DNA from: Leptodontidium sp. MPI-SDFR-AT-0119 | Lineage: Eukaryota; Ascomycota; Leotiomycetes; Helotiales; Leptodontidiaceae | Length of the DNA: 64,000 nt | Direction of reading: 5' to 3' | NCBI GenBank assembly: GCA_020726505.1 | Contig: JAHLEZ010000002.1 | Coordinates: forward strand, 5,146,001 to 5,210,000 | Shown: piece by piece, positions 23,092 through 34,957 of the stretch | How positions within the stretch are numbered: position 1 is the first letter of the stretch | Layout: each line of letters starts with the position of its first letter | Translations under genes and position numbers: made by a program | Notes under the pieces: generated by a model | Told to the model about the DNA's origin: nothing | The model's input: only the letters and a program-made list of their open reading frames with translations | The model's database searches: none

Positions 23092-24849
23092 ATACGGAGT
23101 GAACGATATCCTGCCAACATTTCCTTCGAGAACCCTAGGGTTCTACCCATTTTCCCAAACAAATACATTTTCCTCGAGGTCCAAACTTTCATATCTGCCG
23201 CAGTTCCTGACTATGCTATTCTCTCTCACCGATGGGGCGGCGAAGAGCTCACTTTGAAAGACCTCGTTGACGATCCTGTTTCTGATCCAAGAAGCAAAGC
23301 CAGAAACTTATCTGGTTTTTCAAAGGTCCAAGGAGCTTGCAATCAGGCAACCAATGACGGATATAACTGGATCTGGATCGATAGTTGCTGCATTGACCGG
23401 TCGAGCTCATCCGAATTGCAGGAGGCAATCAACTCCATGTGGAATTACTATGCTCAGTCGAATATTTGCTATGTTTACATGGTGGATGTTCCAGATAGAA
23501 GCGCTGGTCAAGATCATCGATTCAACCAGAGCGAATGGTTCACCCGAGGTTGGACTTTACAGGAGTTGATTGCTCCTAACTATGTTGAATTTTATGCAGC
23601 AGACTGGTCACCATTGTGCACAAAATTGGAGAGGTACAAGGATATCGCGGAGATAACCAACATTGATCCTGATATCCTGGTCCGTAACCAACATGTTGAC
23701 GCTTTCAGTGCTGCGGAGCGACTTTCCTGGGCCGCTCATCGCATGGTTACTCGGGAAGAAGATGTAGCCTACTCGCTTTTAGGACTATTTCAAGTTAATA
23801 TGCCCATGCTCTACGGGGAGGGCCGAGAAAGAGCTTTCGTAAGACTCCAAGAAGCAATATATAACTCAACACACGACCACACTCTGTTCCTATTCCGTTA
23901 TAGCTTACACCAAACCGAACTACCTCTCTTAGCTGATTCGCCCACACGGTTTTGTCCCCGGAACGAGTGCTCGCATTGCAGCCCCTGTTCAACCAAGTCT
24001 TTACCTCCTACCATCTCATATACCAAAATCGTCGCAAGATCGATCTGGAGTGTTCAAGCTCATGAACAGATCATGACCACCGTCACAACCTACCGTAACG
24101 AAGCATCGGCCAAGCTCGAACTGCTAGACTACAACGAGGTTTCCTCTGTTGTTAAATATTTGGACGAATGCCAGCCACGCGAATCAGTATCTCATGTTGC
24201 AGTTCTCAACTGTACCCTGGAAGGTCATGGAGACAGTGCTCTATGTTTACTGCTGTTTCAGCCATTAAACACCAGTGGCGATTGGTTCTACCGGATCAAC
24301 TCGTGTCCTGTTCTCCTTCCCCGCATTATGGACTTCCTCGGAAGACTTCAAAAAAGGAAGATCCTTGTTTGTCCGGAGGCTATCTTTACTGATCGAAATC
24401 TCCTTGTTGATACTACCTTCATCACAAAATCGACGTTTGCACAATCTTGGACTGCCAAATACGTTTCCCAAAAGCGAAGTGATCACTTTCCAGAGAAGAC
24501 AACAAAGTTCAGCATCCAAACCACGAAATTTGAGAATCAGAAACACCGAGCGGAGGTTTCAAACTTAATCACAGTCTCTAAAAGCCCTTCTTCACGAGTT
24601 TCTCTACGATTAATCCAGTTTGAGGAGACTTGGTCGATTAAAGAGGTATTTGAGATGACATTCAAGAAGCGCTGGAGGAAAACGGGTACAAAATTCAGCT
24701 CCTCGAGCTTCAGCGATAGGTGTCATTTTCGTTTATCGAGTGGGAAAATGTTAAATATTGGACTTCGTCGCTTAGCTGCTTGCAGTCGTCCTGAATCCAG
24801 CAACTTGGCTCCTAAGCTTCGGTATGAAGTATTTGTAGAAATGGAGTAA
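23092..24849 (+). CDS. HET-domain (heterokaryon incompatibility) protein lacking a visible start codon
   Basis: HET-domain proteins trigger cell death when genetically different hyphae fuse. The frame is open from 23092 to the TAA at 24847-24849, with no intron. Canonical HET blocks are intact: VPDYAILSHRWGGEELT, WIWIDSCCIDRSSSSELQ, NICYVYMVDVPD, EWFTRGWTLQELIAP and EEDVAYSLLGLFQVNMPMLY. The following ~300 residues have no domain that I recognise. The odd point is the 5' end: HET proteins normally begin with Met about 15-20 residues before YAILSH, but here the first in-frame ATG lies inside the domain (INSM), and an in-frame TAA sits at 23089-23091. Either a short upstream exon was missed or the start codon has been lost. 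Confidence 0.8.
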   Translation: MRSERYPANISFENPRVLPIFPNKYIFLEVQTFISAAVPDYAILSHRWGGEELTLKDLVDDPVSDPRSKARNLSGFSKVQGACNQATNDGYNWIWIDSCCIDRSSSSELQEAINSMWNYYAQSNICYVYMVDVPDRSAGQDHRFNQSEWFTRGWTLQELIAPNYVEFYAADWSPLCTKLERYKDIAEITNIDPDILVRNQHVDAFSAAERLSWAAHRMVTREEDVAYSLLGLFQVNMPMLYGEGRERAFVRLQEAIYNSTHDHTLFLFRYSLHQTELPLLADSPTRFCPRNECSHCSPCSTKSLPPTISYTKIVARSIWSVQAHEQIMTTVTTYRNEASAKLELLDYNEVSSVVKYLDECQPRESVSHVAVLNCTLEGHGDSALCLLLFQPLNTSGDWFYRINSCPVLLPRIMDFLGRLQKRKILVCPEAIFTDRNLLVDTTFITKSTFAQSWTAKYVSQKRSDHFPEKTTKFSIQTTKFENQKHRAEVSNLITVSKSPSSRVSLRLIQFEETWSIKEVFEMTFKKRWRKTGTKFSSSSFSDRCHFRLSSGKMLNIGLRRLAACSRPESSNLAPKLRYEVFVEME

Positions 24850-25237
24850 GGACAAGCTGCCATTAAAGTGGAATGACTGATTAGCAAATCGAATTCGTAT
24901 GCTCATCTAGACTACCTGTACCTGTGAGACTGGATGACCCTAGTCAAGGATTCAAATTGGCTCCGGCAAGACCCTTCTGAGTTTGATAGTGGAGTGAGAA
25001 CGGGTACTATACCGGCATCCCGACTAAATTTAATCCCCTGAGCATAATCCAGCTTAGTTAATAACGTACTCAGGGCTCAGGATTCGGCTCGCAGCTCACT
25101 TCTGAAGACAAGAAGAAAAATGGCTGACATCGGCATTTACGAGTAAAGCTGCAAGTGTGTATGTATGCATAGAGTTAAGATTTGATGGATAGGTCACGGA
25201 CAGTTAGAATTAGCTTTGTTCTTGTGTGAGTAATGAT

Positions 25238-25266
25238 ATTCACGTAATCAACGGAATTACGTGAAT
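25238..25266. repeat. Perfect inverted repeat, 11-bp arms
   Basis: ATTCACGTAAT at 25238-25248 is the exact reverse complement of ATTACGTGAAT at 25256-25266, with a 7-base loop. Confidence 0.85.
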
Positions 25267-25352
25267 ACGGAGGACGGGTAAAAATAGGGGTTGCAGGACA
25301 TAGGGAGTAATTGAGAGCACTCGACGCTAGTCACTTTGGGACTAGCCCATGG

Positions 25353-25378
25353 CAAGAGCTCTTTATATAGAGCTCTTG
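25353..25378. repeat. Perfect inverted repeat, 10-bp arms
   Basis: CAAGAGCTCT and AGAGCTCTTG are separated by TTATAT; the centre reads as a long palindrome. It lies about 110 bases from the preceding inverted repeat. Confidence 0.85.
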
Positions 25379-25689
25379 TCGGCACCTTAGAGTAGCTCTT
25401 TAGACTTGAACAAGTACATGGAATGCAACCAAAGCTCTGCACTGTGTACTCGAGTCTCAAACCACCAAATTACAGTCGTTACTTATTACGGGAGTTTTAG
25501 GTAACGGAGTGTAATCAACAGTTCTAAACTTAAGTTTACATATTCTGGTCGAGGTAATGGCGGCAAAAGTGAACTTCGCGTACAGGAAGAAGGATACTGT
25601 AACGAAACGACGTGAGGTTGTAATTCAAGAGGTTCTATTAAATCCAGTGCTCTGACTGCATAAGGCAGAACACACGTGACGGGCACTCC

Positions 25690-25795
25690 AGACCGTAACA
25701 AATAGTTGTATAGTACTATATCACACAACAGGCAGTCATATAACAATTCATTGTGCAACGAATAGTTGTGTAACAAATACTCGTACAACAAGTAT
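25690..25795. repeat. Degenerate ~15-bp minisatellite
   Basis: About seven imperfect units of the type GTAACAAATAGTTGT / GCAACGAATAGTTGT / GTACAACAAGTA. Period is close to 15, so one frame reads as repeated Leu/Tyr/Asn blocks, which is an artefact of the repeat. Confidence 0.6.
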
Positions 25796-27692
25796 AAGCG
25801 AATATAGATTTAAATAGCTCAGAGGAATCTCGGCCGCAAGGGAGCCAAAATGGGATCTGTGCTTATAGACAAGACGAGGGAAGTGTGACCAAGCATTAAG
25901 GGAGCCAGAATGGGTCCCTTTGGGAGCTACAATAGCCTCTCAGTTACATACTCAGGCTGACTGTGTTATGTACTCAGGTTGTTCAAGCCGAGCTCAGGCC
26001 GAGCTCAGGCATGGTCCGGAATTCTCGCCCTCGGCTCAGGTTAAAGCGGCAGGTGCTCACGTCTAAACACTAAAATGGAACCAGCGAAAACAAAAGTTGA
26101 GTCTGGCTTTGTTGGTAAATTGAGGCTTTGTTTAGAGGAGCAGAGAATGCCACGGCACTAGATGGAAATTTCTTTCTATATTTCCCTGTGTAATAAACAA
26201 AGAAACTAATGAAGTCTTGGGAATCAACAGACGTATCGTTTTGCCGTTGAGATGCTTGATGTGAGAGAGCAGTCTTTGTTTTGAAGAGGTCGGGATGCGG
26301 AGGGGAAGAATGGACTAGCTTTTCCGAACATGCCCCGTGCTAGATCAAAAAAAGAACAGACGATGCTTAGGCCCCTTGGAAATCCAAATTGTTGTCTTTT
26401 GCTGTTTATTTGCTTAGAGTGTGATAGAACACTTTCTTTGCTTTACGCGAGCTTAGAATGTTGAGAGGCGAGCGAAGCTAGCTTGACTATGCAAATATAA
26501 ACTAAATGTCAGAGAAAATAATCCAATTGGTACTGGGCATCAAAAGTCTTGTTTTACGACCTCGATGTTGAAGCGGTGTATAGCCAGGCATGTCTGTGAG
26601 ATGAGGCTTTCAGACTTTGAGTCTTCGTTAAGCTCGGTTATAATGCTAAGTTACAAGGTATAACTATTGTAATTTAAATTTCTAGATTAAGTAATGTACA
26701 AGGAAAAGGGAATTAAAGAAGTCTTGCAATTTGAAGTGTGTTACCCATCCGTTGCGCTACTTGTGCTACTTTAAGAGATGGGCATCAAGACAGGGGCCTG
26801 AAGTGTGAGCCGACAATTTGTTCAGACAGGCTGGAAATGTCAGTATACAAGGCAAAATCTTCTATGTTATTTTCTGCAAGTTAATTTAAAATAGTATCGG
26901 TGGTGGTTACGAGGTTGAAGTACTCGCGTAGGTATTCTAGACATGCTTCCAGTTCGTCGGGGCAAAATGTTTTGAAAGCAGTTGTTGGTACTATTTTCCA
27001 GGCATTTCTTAATTTGAGATAAGCTGAAGTTTTAGAGAAATTTAGGTGATGACTTTAGACATGCTTCGAGTTTTTCGTAGCCTAGTGACTTGAAGGAAAG
27101 ACTTGGTTTAAAGACATCTAGATCTGGTATTATTATTCTATTCTCAGTTGATTTCCAGGATGGCTACTTTTCTAAATTAACCAGGAGAGATTGAAGTCCT
27201 TCAGATCAAGAGGATGTGAAGTAGAAGAAGATGTTAGACGGCGTTTTCCCCACCAACTATATCTAGTGCTCGGCGCTAGATCCTTAAGAAGTACTGCGTT
27301 AGGATGACTGCATGCCAGGATCTTCCCTGGTGGAGAGATATGGAGAGCATTTCCTCTGAAGATAACGTTCAGTGAAGGCAGATGATGCGTGAGATGAGTC
27401 TTGGCAACATCCCCTCTTAATCCGGTGCTCTGTTTTGGGTCTCTGGTAAAAGGCTTTATCGTGGGTGGTACTTGGTGGAGAGAGGTATGGCATTGATGTT
27501 ACGGCACGACTTCACATTTTGATTTCCAGATGGCTTTAATCAAGTCTAGTGTTCAGATCAAGTATACTTTGATGGCCTTGTGTGTGTTTGATTCATGCAT
27601 CTGTCATCTTGTCTATGGTAAAACTCCACTAACTCCAAGTCCGGGAACTCCAAACACCCGAAGCCAAAACTATTTCCTCCCGAATTGCACAA

Positions 27693-28795
27693 TCACAAGT
27701 CCGCAGCCCAAGCCATCCGAGCAGCATGAGCGATATCCTTGCTCACGTACTCATACCCGACAAAGACCTGCATGAACTCGAGGTCCGCACTCATCTCCTC
27801 AACCTGCGCCTCGCTCAGCTTATCACCAAACTTCTCCCTCAAAATTACCTTCCGCTCATAATTCTTCGTCCAACCACCGAATTCAACAGCGTCCAACTTC
27901 AAGTTGTTCCACGTAGCGTCCGGAAATGCCTCGGTGATAGCGTTGTCAAGCTGGCGGAGGAATTTGCTGAGGGTGATGTTGTTGGTGTCGAGGAGTATGT
28001 CTACGAAATGGTCTTCATCCTCATCCTCGTCCTCGTCTTCGTCTTCTCCATCCTCAACTTCAGGGAGCATCATGCAATCTCCGCAGTAGAAAGCTCCCTT
28101 GATAGCTCTCTTCCCGACTGGGCCGTCCATATCATGCAGCCAGACGACAGAGACCTTCATCATGCCTTCAGCGTCAATCTTGGCATTGACGTCCGAACCC
28201 AAGAGGGCCAAAGCAAGATCAGCTTCCCTGACAAACTCCGGTCCAACTTCCTCGCCTTCTCTACCATTCTCGTCGGCTGCCTCCTCGTCTTTACCCAGGT
28301 TCTTCGCCAGCCGAGGACCGCTACCTTCGACTGCCTCTTCATCAGCGCCATCCTCCTCACTCTCCTCCCCACCAACACCGCCCCGACTTCCTACACTACC
28401 GGAATTTACATACCGCCTTGTTCCCATCTTGAACGATGGCTGACCGAGTGCCAGTCCAACAGCCCGCAACTCCTCCTCGGTAAGCTCAGCATACCAATCC
28501 TTCCGGAGCTTCTTAGCGCGGCCCTTGGTATCCCAGATGTCGCTAGCTCTCTTGTTCCTCTCGATGAGGCTGAGGCGAAGGAGGAGGAGGACTTGTCGAT
28601 CGGAGAAGTTTGCGCCGGTACCAGTGGCTGGGATCGTGGCCGCGATTTCGGCGTCGAAGATTGGGTGTGCTGTTGTGAAATGGTGTTAACTTTACTTGAC
28701 CCCAGGTGGAAGGGAAGGAAAAAGAGTTGAAGAGCAGTGTCTAGCTTACGTTTAATCTTTTGCAAGAGATCAAGAGCTGGAATTGGAGAAGACAT
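27693..28795 (-). CDS. Conserved protein with acidic tract, function unknown
   Basis: Exons 28750-28795 and 27693-28669 join in phase 1 to give 340 residues beginning MSSPIPALDLLQKIK. The segment RQVLLLLRLSLIERNKRASD, then AKKLRKDWYAELTEEELRAV, looks like a helical domain. The middle is Glu/Gly-rich. A second region (ALALLGSDVNAKIDAEG to FYCGDCMMLPEV) is followed by a run of about nine Asp-Glu pairs and a final helical part (ITLSKFLRQLDNAITEAFPD, EAQVEEMSADLEFMQVFVGY). I recognise no catalytic motif. The complementary strand is also open over most of this length, but it lacks a family-like composition, whereas this strand gives a clean intron and an acidic low-complexity tract typical of real proteins. 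Confidence 0.6.
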
Positions 28796-30440
28796 TGTTG
28801 CGCGCGCAAGTCTTTGGTGGTTGTAAGTGTGGGTGGGTTGCGTCGGATGGTTATTCGAATCTGGTGTTTTTTTGGCTGGGTCTCGAAAAGAAAACGACTT
28901 ACCCAGGGCATCAGGACTATTCTAAGCTAGTGAGATCTCGTTTGTTATTGGCTGCACTGGTATCTTCTTATCGTGCCTAGGGAGGTGCTATTTCTTTCTT
29001 AACATTTCCCTACCAAGACTGCGCGCATGTCGTGCGCTTCACCCGCTTCACTTGATCATTGATTATGCTTAGAGTTATATATCATTATCTTATCAATATA
29101 ATAATACGATTGAACTTGAATTAACATCGTCGCACTTTGCTTTGCTTGCTGTTGCCATTGAGCTTGCGCTGAAGAGATTCCTGCTGGGATGTTTGTTGAT
29201 ATTCCCTTCGCTTGTTCCCTAGCGTGGAAATTTAGCGCCTGCGCGATTAACACATTTGACGTCCGCAGCCCCTGGTGCTATCGGCACAGCTAATGTCAGA
29301 GTCTAAAGGAGAGGGAACAAATATTTTCTACTTAGCTAGTGTCTGGATACATTATGGTGCGGAGTGGGCCTTCCTGGGTGACCCCTCGTGAGGTCGCAGC
29401 GCACTTTTGAGCTCAGCCTAGATATTTCTAGAACAACGCAGACGGAATCTTAGATAAATCGCGATGTTGAAAAGCGCGCCGAAAGATCTTTAATGCTTGT
29501 CAAAGAAGAGGACAGAAGAGGAATTTTTGTAAGTGGTTGCCGGGCCAATAATTGTACTGCGCTTATGTTTATAAGCATCACAGTCACTACTGAAGACCGA
29601 GTTTTGAAGGTTCATATGATGCCATGAAACGATTTATATCCACATTTGTAAACTTTCGTATCAAGGAAAATGCAAACTATAAACAGATTCGACGAGTGAA
29701 GAGGAACTACGGCTGAGAAAACATTTGACAAGACCAGAACGACACATTGCGAATAAACGTCCCTGTCGACAAAGAATGAAACAAATCGTGAAGAGAACTC
29801 ATGTCTAAGTGAAAACCAAGAACAGGTAAGAACGAATTCTTAAAGTGCCTGATATCTCTATTTACATCATACTCACTAGCAGACACTTGTGAATTGTCGA
29901 GAAGAAAATCAAACCTGGACGAAGAAAATCAAACAGAAGCCGAAAAATAAGCCGCCGAAAGTCCGTTACAATCCAACATCCACCCAAAGATTTGATATCA
30001 CAGCCTTCATAGACTTGTTTGAGAAACGAAGTCCGGGTCGACCGAAGATATAGAACCCCTTTTCGCTAAGGAAAAGTAGCTGGGGTACGAAGGAATCGAG
30101 TCGAAAATACGGAGGCTGCGGTGTGATGCGATGTGATAAGTTGGATAGGTGTTTTGTTGTGATGACTTCGGGAAGAACGAGGAAGGACGAGACGAGATGG
30201 GGAAATTGAGGGGTAGATGCAATATGAGCAGCGAGACGGAGGCTAGCCCGTGCGGGTGATGTAAATTGCTGTCGTGCTTTGTCAAGTTGCAGTTGTCATG
30301 TCGTCGTCCATGGCCACATGATAGTACGACCCATGGATGTATGATTGTTCCGCAAAATCTGGAGTTGGTGATTGCTCGAGACTCGTAACCTTGTAAGGTG
30401 ATGAAGGGCCGACGTCGAAATGCCACGCTCAGCAGTGGGG
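28796..30440. other. Intergenic, no gene recognised
   Basis: About 1.6 kb: promoter of the minus-strand gene ending at 28795, then AT-rich sequence and the 3' region of the HET gene. The short open frames do not resemble known proteins. Confidence 0.4.
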
Positions 30441-32463
30441 TCAGTGCAACTCAAACGTCTCCAGCTCCAACTCCCCCTGGTCCAACATGTCCATAGCTTT
30501 TCCACGCATGTATCCATCGACATATGCTTCCCCGATGACAATGTGGTGGCCGTCGACTTTTCGGAAGATCATGGGGTGAGGACAGCCGAGAGGGACGCAG
30601 ATTATGTCGCCTTCTTTGACGCCTTGGGGTGCTAGACCCATGATATTAGATGATCCGAGGAGGAATCGCCGGTCCCAGAGAAACAACCAAGAGCTTTGAA
30701 TCCACGTCCTGTTGACCTTTTTCATTGAGTCCCTAACGAAGACATCCCCGTCGAGTTCTTTGGATCTTTGCACCATCCATGAATGAACAGCGGCAAGTTC
30801 GGAGTCGATATCTTCAGATGGCAATATCTCACAACACAAAGCACCAAATTTTCCTACTATCGATCTACAAAATTCATCTCTGTCCCAGTCACCACGGCTG
30901 TGTTCGGTGGATCTATCACAAATAAGAGTCCTTCCAAACTTCTCCTGTGTCAAATTTCTACGGTCACCACTTTTGCCTAGAAGATTCCACCATTTCAAGA
31001 ACACAAGTCTAGCATTGTCTAGATCTTGCTCGTTTGTCATCCCATGATGCGCACTAATGATTTCGACCATACCAATTACAACACCTTTCAAGAATAGAAT
31101 ATCGTCATCATCTGAGACGGCAACATCGCGTGTGCTTTCCCCAGAAGCTGAAAAAGCAAGTTGAGGTTCTGTAATATCATTCAAGAAGAAGTGTGAATCC
31201 CAGGTTCGAGACCAATCTGGCACCCAGGATGGAAGTCCGACAAGAGTCGAACCCGATCGCGCTCGCGTGAGTATTTCTAAGGTTTTGCAATTCTGGATTT
31301 CCTTCTTCGCGAGATCAATGTATACTTCGGCTACGCTTAACGAGTAATCGATCTCGATTTGATACTTGCTCGTTGAATTTGCTAGAGCTGCGAGGCCATA
31401 CACCATATCCTTGGGGTCCGATGATTCTCGCGTCCAGTTGTACAAAAGAGATTGGGTGAAGCTTAGATCCTGCGAGTCGAATGCTTGCTGGAAGGTTCTG
31501 ATTTCATACAGCCCACGGGACTGGACCCAATCCCGTGCAACCGAATTATTGGGGAGAAAATTTAACAAGTGATCCGCTTGGAAACCCATTTCCAACCTTG
31601 CCATTGCCCGAAGCAGTTTTTGTGTCTCATCTAAAGCTACAGCGCCAATTGAATCGGCCCCACATTGGAGAGAGATACATTTGGCAACAGTGAGCTCTTG
31701 GACAATCCACATGCGCCACCAGTAATCACGGTTATGCAAATTGTGAAGTGCAACCACTGGTCGTTTCAATTCAGGCTGCTGGAATCTCCTAGCAATCCAT
31801 TCAACGTCATGTCGATGGTCATACATCTCCTGTATTAATTGGAACGCCAGATGACTGTCCTCATAGCTTGGACCTAACCAAACGACAACCTCTTCGGCCT
31901 TTTCGTAGATGGTCTTCATCTTCGTCACCTGTTCGTTGCGTTCCATATCATCCGTTTGATTGATGCAGACAGCGTCGATCCAGATGACGACCGGGTCAGA
32001 TTGGGCGTGTAGCTGTTGGAGTGCAAGCCATAGATTCTCCCGTACGAAGAAGGTCTGCCGGTTGAGCTTTATTGGGAGCTGGGGATCGTCGGGGCTTCCC
32101 CAGGTGTACGACAGGGCTTTGTATGATGGAGCCTGGTCGAGGTTAACGTGAAATATTTCACAGTGAACTGTTGAGTTGATGTGCTTTCGGTAGGAGTTTC
32201 GAACTAAACGTCTAATGTTGGTAAGGACTTTGGTTGTTGTACCGTGTTGTTTTTGGGAGCGAGAGCTTTCCGTCCCATTTGACTGCCGAATGAGTGGGAG
32301 GATCCGAAGAAGTCGGATCTCGCTCTCCGGTTCAGTCAGAGGTTCATGCTGAAAACCCTAGAATTCGAAGGTCAACAAGTGGTTCACTTAAAAGAAGAAT
32401 GACACATACGCCTGATTGTGAGGATGAGGCTGTGCTAGCCGCGGTGTTTTTAGAAGAGGACAT
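30441..32463 (-). CDS. HET-domain protein
   Basis: Two exons, 32410-32463 and 30441-32348, with a 61-nt intron, encode about 653 residues starting MSSSKNTAASTASSSQSG. HET blocks: IRLLRILP, EIFHVNLDQAPSYKALSYTW, VVIWIDAVCINQTDDMERNE, VVWLGPSYEDSHLAF and NRDYWWRMWIVQELTVAK. The C-terminus (GDIICVPLGCPHPMIFRK, HHIVIGEAYVDGYMRG) is the usual end of this large subfamily. About 40 residues rich in polar amino acids (QSNGTESSRSQKQHGTTTKV) sit within the first conserved strands, longer than typical. It should act in non-self recognition and programmed cell death, but the partner allele cannot be told. Unlike the HET gene at 23-25 kb, it appears intact. Confidence 0.88.
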
Positions 32464-33474
32464 GATCGCGAAGTTCGGTGTTCAGAGCCTGAGAAATGGC
32501 CGACTGCGAAGAGAGACAGCGATGATGTATTCTCAGTAATCGGAAACTAGACGCGTTTCCGAGATAAACAGCGTCATGGAAATTTTGTTGCGAGGTGTCG
32601 GCAGCTGCCTTTGAGCCTTAGCTGCCGCTGAAGTTCAAGAACATTGCGGGGTGGCTGGGCGTCCAATAGCAGCGCTTCGCGTTGTTCTATGGCATGGGAG
32701 AAGCCTTCCCATGTCGTGTTGATCTTGATATGTATTCGATATCTCCGTTGGCGAAACACTCGGGGCGGACAGTCGAGGCGGAGGACGAGGGGAGTGAGGT
32801 TCAGGTTGTGTAAAGTGGTTGATTATTCACGTGATACATATACCCCATCCAGGTACCTACCAAGCGATAGAGAGAAGGTGAGTGAATCAATCTCTTATGA
32901 AGTTCACCGTTTTTGCGCTGTGACTGACTGCTATTCCTAACTCTGCGAGGTCTCTTCGTTCTTGATATACATATCACGTGCGGGCCTAACGGACTGACTA
33001 GAAGTATCAATCTCCCGGCATATTCGGCTTTCCCTAGTCTTACTCCACCCAAACTTTATATCCTCTGATCGTCACACTTCCGTACCCATCCATCCACGGC
33101 CTCGTCACATCACGGCTTGTTCCTCCTCGCAGCGAGGCTCGGGGACTTTCTGGGTTCGTTCTTGCCCTTAGGTGACGTTGAACCAGGATGTGTCCATGAA
33201 ACAAGACTTCGCTTAATCTTGGAGGTTAATACTTCTGCCACAAGGTTTGATTGCGTACCCAAGTCAAGTTAAGGTTTTTCTAAATGGAGCATGATGGAAT
33301 GCCGAGCACCGGTACTGCACGATGTGCCAGAGTACAAAGCTGGATGATTTCCTGTTTTGTCTTGAGGTCTTGGCTGTTCTTTCCCAGGGACTCGTTCTCA
33401 CTTCCACTCCTTCCTACTCCTTTTATCGTGTCCCAATAATTTTTCATCGTCTGTACCAACAACCTTTTATCATC
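32464..33474. other. Divergent promoter region between HET and chitinase genes
   Basis: About 1 kb with no recognised gene; it serves the minus-strand HET gene and the plus-strand chitinase. The final 100 bases before 33475 are C/T-rich. Confidence 0.4.
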
Positions 33475-34957
33475 ATGAAGTTCTCTTTAGTTTCTAGCCT
33501 CAGCTTGGGGCTGTCTGCATTACAGCTGGCGAGCGCCAGATACGTGATGTATGTCGACCAGTAAGTTCTTTCAGACCCCGGTTCTACCGCCAATGTGTCT
33601 AACCCGGCCAGATTTCATCTCACGGATCTTCCAAACAAGACCGTTGCAGCCGAAATTGACACTGTGATCATGGCATTTGCCAATTCCTCCCTGTTTGTCT
33701 CTCCAGCTGGGAACTACACGCCATTCGAATCAGTCAGCTCGATGAGATCTCGATTTGACAACGGCACCAAGATCTTAATCGCTCTTGGAGGATGGGCTGA
33801 TACCGATGGGTTCTCAGCAGGAGCCGCGACTGAGGCCTCTCGAACGGATTTTGCCAAGAACGTCGCGAACATGATCAACAATCTCGGCTTTGATGGAGTT
33901 GACATCGACGTATGTATTATTCCCGACTTGTTCTTCTCCAAGATCTGGGATTTTGATCCGACGACACGATTTGGGAACGTAAAGCGTAGATCTCAAACTT
34001 CTGTGATATTCAGCGCTGACCTTCATGAAGTGGGAGTACCCAGGTGGAAACGGAGCAGACTACAAACAGAATCCCAACTCCGGCAAAGTCTCCCAGATAG
34101 AGACATACCCTCTCCTGCTTGCTGCTATCAGAAACGCCATTGGCCCCAACAAGCTCTTGTCCATCGCAGCTCCAGCACTCGAGCGAGATATGATTGCCTA
34201 CACAGCTGAGAAAGCACCTGCGATCTGGGAGTCTCTCGACTTCGTTAATATCATGACATATGATCTGATGAATCGCCGTGATAACGTCACTAAGCACCAC
34301 ACTGACGTTGCAGGCTCACTTGCATCCGTGTCACATTACCTTGATGTCCTTTCCCTTCCACCTGCTAAGGCCAACCTCGGATTCGCATTCTACGCCAAAT
34401 ACTTCACCACAGATCCAGCCTACCCATGTGAGACTGGCTTGGGATGCACAACTGTTCTCCTGGAGGATGCTGAGGGAGTCGATACTGGCAAGAGTGCAGC
34501 CATGACTTTTGAGACTGCCAACTACGCCACTGCACCATCCAACCTCACCGAGAGCCCTGACGGATCTTGCGGAGCATCAGTCGGGTATTTCTGCACTCCC
34601 GGTAACTGCTGCAGTGCCTTTGGATTTTGTGGTTCGTCTTCCGGTCACTGCACGAACTGTCAATCCGACTACGGTGTCTGTAACAGCACTTCCATCACCT
34701 CACTTTTCACGACTGCGATGGCGAATGGAACTACCGACCAGGCGGCTGGTGGAGAGTACTATTATGACAAGACAAACCACTTGTTCTGGACCTGGGATAC
34801 CGCGGCCTTGATTGCTAGAAAATTCGAGGAGATTGTCACGGCCAAGGGACTTGGTGGAGTTATGGCTTGGAGCGCTGGGGAGGATAGTCATGATTGGAGT
34901 CACATGCTTGCTCTTCAGGCTGGTGTCAAGTCTATGTCAACAACGGCGAAATGTTGA
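33475..34957 (+). CDS. Secreted GH18 chitinase with an internal CBM18 chitin-binding module
   Basis: Exons 33475-33560, 33612-33909 and 34031-34957 give 436 residues. A signal peptide (MKFSLVSSLSLGLSALQLAS, cleaved about residue 21) precedes the TIM barrel. The catalytic DxxDxDxE motif is intact as DGVDIDWE and spans intron 2. ILIALGGWAD, VNIMTYDLMNRRDN and the closing GGVMAWSAGEDSHDW are the other barrel strands. Between roughly residues 303 and 343 is a cysteine-rich hevein-like module (GSCGASVGYFCTPGNCCSAF, GFCGSSSGHCTNC), so the CBM18 is inserted before the last barrel strand rather than at an end. Intron 2 (121 nt) ends at AAG, with a good branch site GCTGACC. Role: chitin degradation in the wall or environment. 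Confidence 0.92.

Larger units (their letters stand above)
24850..27692. other. Repeat-rich, gene-free block
   Basis: About 2.8 kb with no intact gene. It holds two strong palindromes (25238-25266 and 25353-25378), a degenerate ~15-bp minisatellite (25690-25795), a short direct repeat AAGGGAGCCA(A/G)AATGGG (near 25838 and 25897), and scattered blocks related to those at 21.3-21.7 kb. Confidence 0.5.

Noticed and set aside
27726..28730. Long plus-strand open frame of 334 codons opposite the acidic protein gene
   Set aside because: The minus strand gives a clean spliced gene with protein-like helical and acidic regions; the plus-strand translation is what the complement of Glu/Asp-rich codons yields and has no family resemblance.
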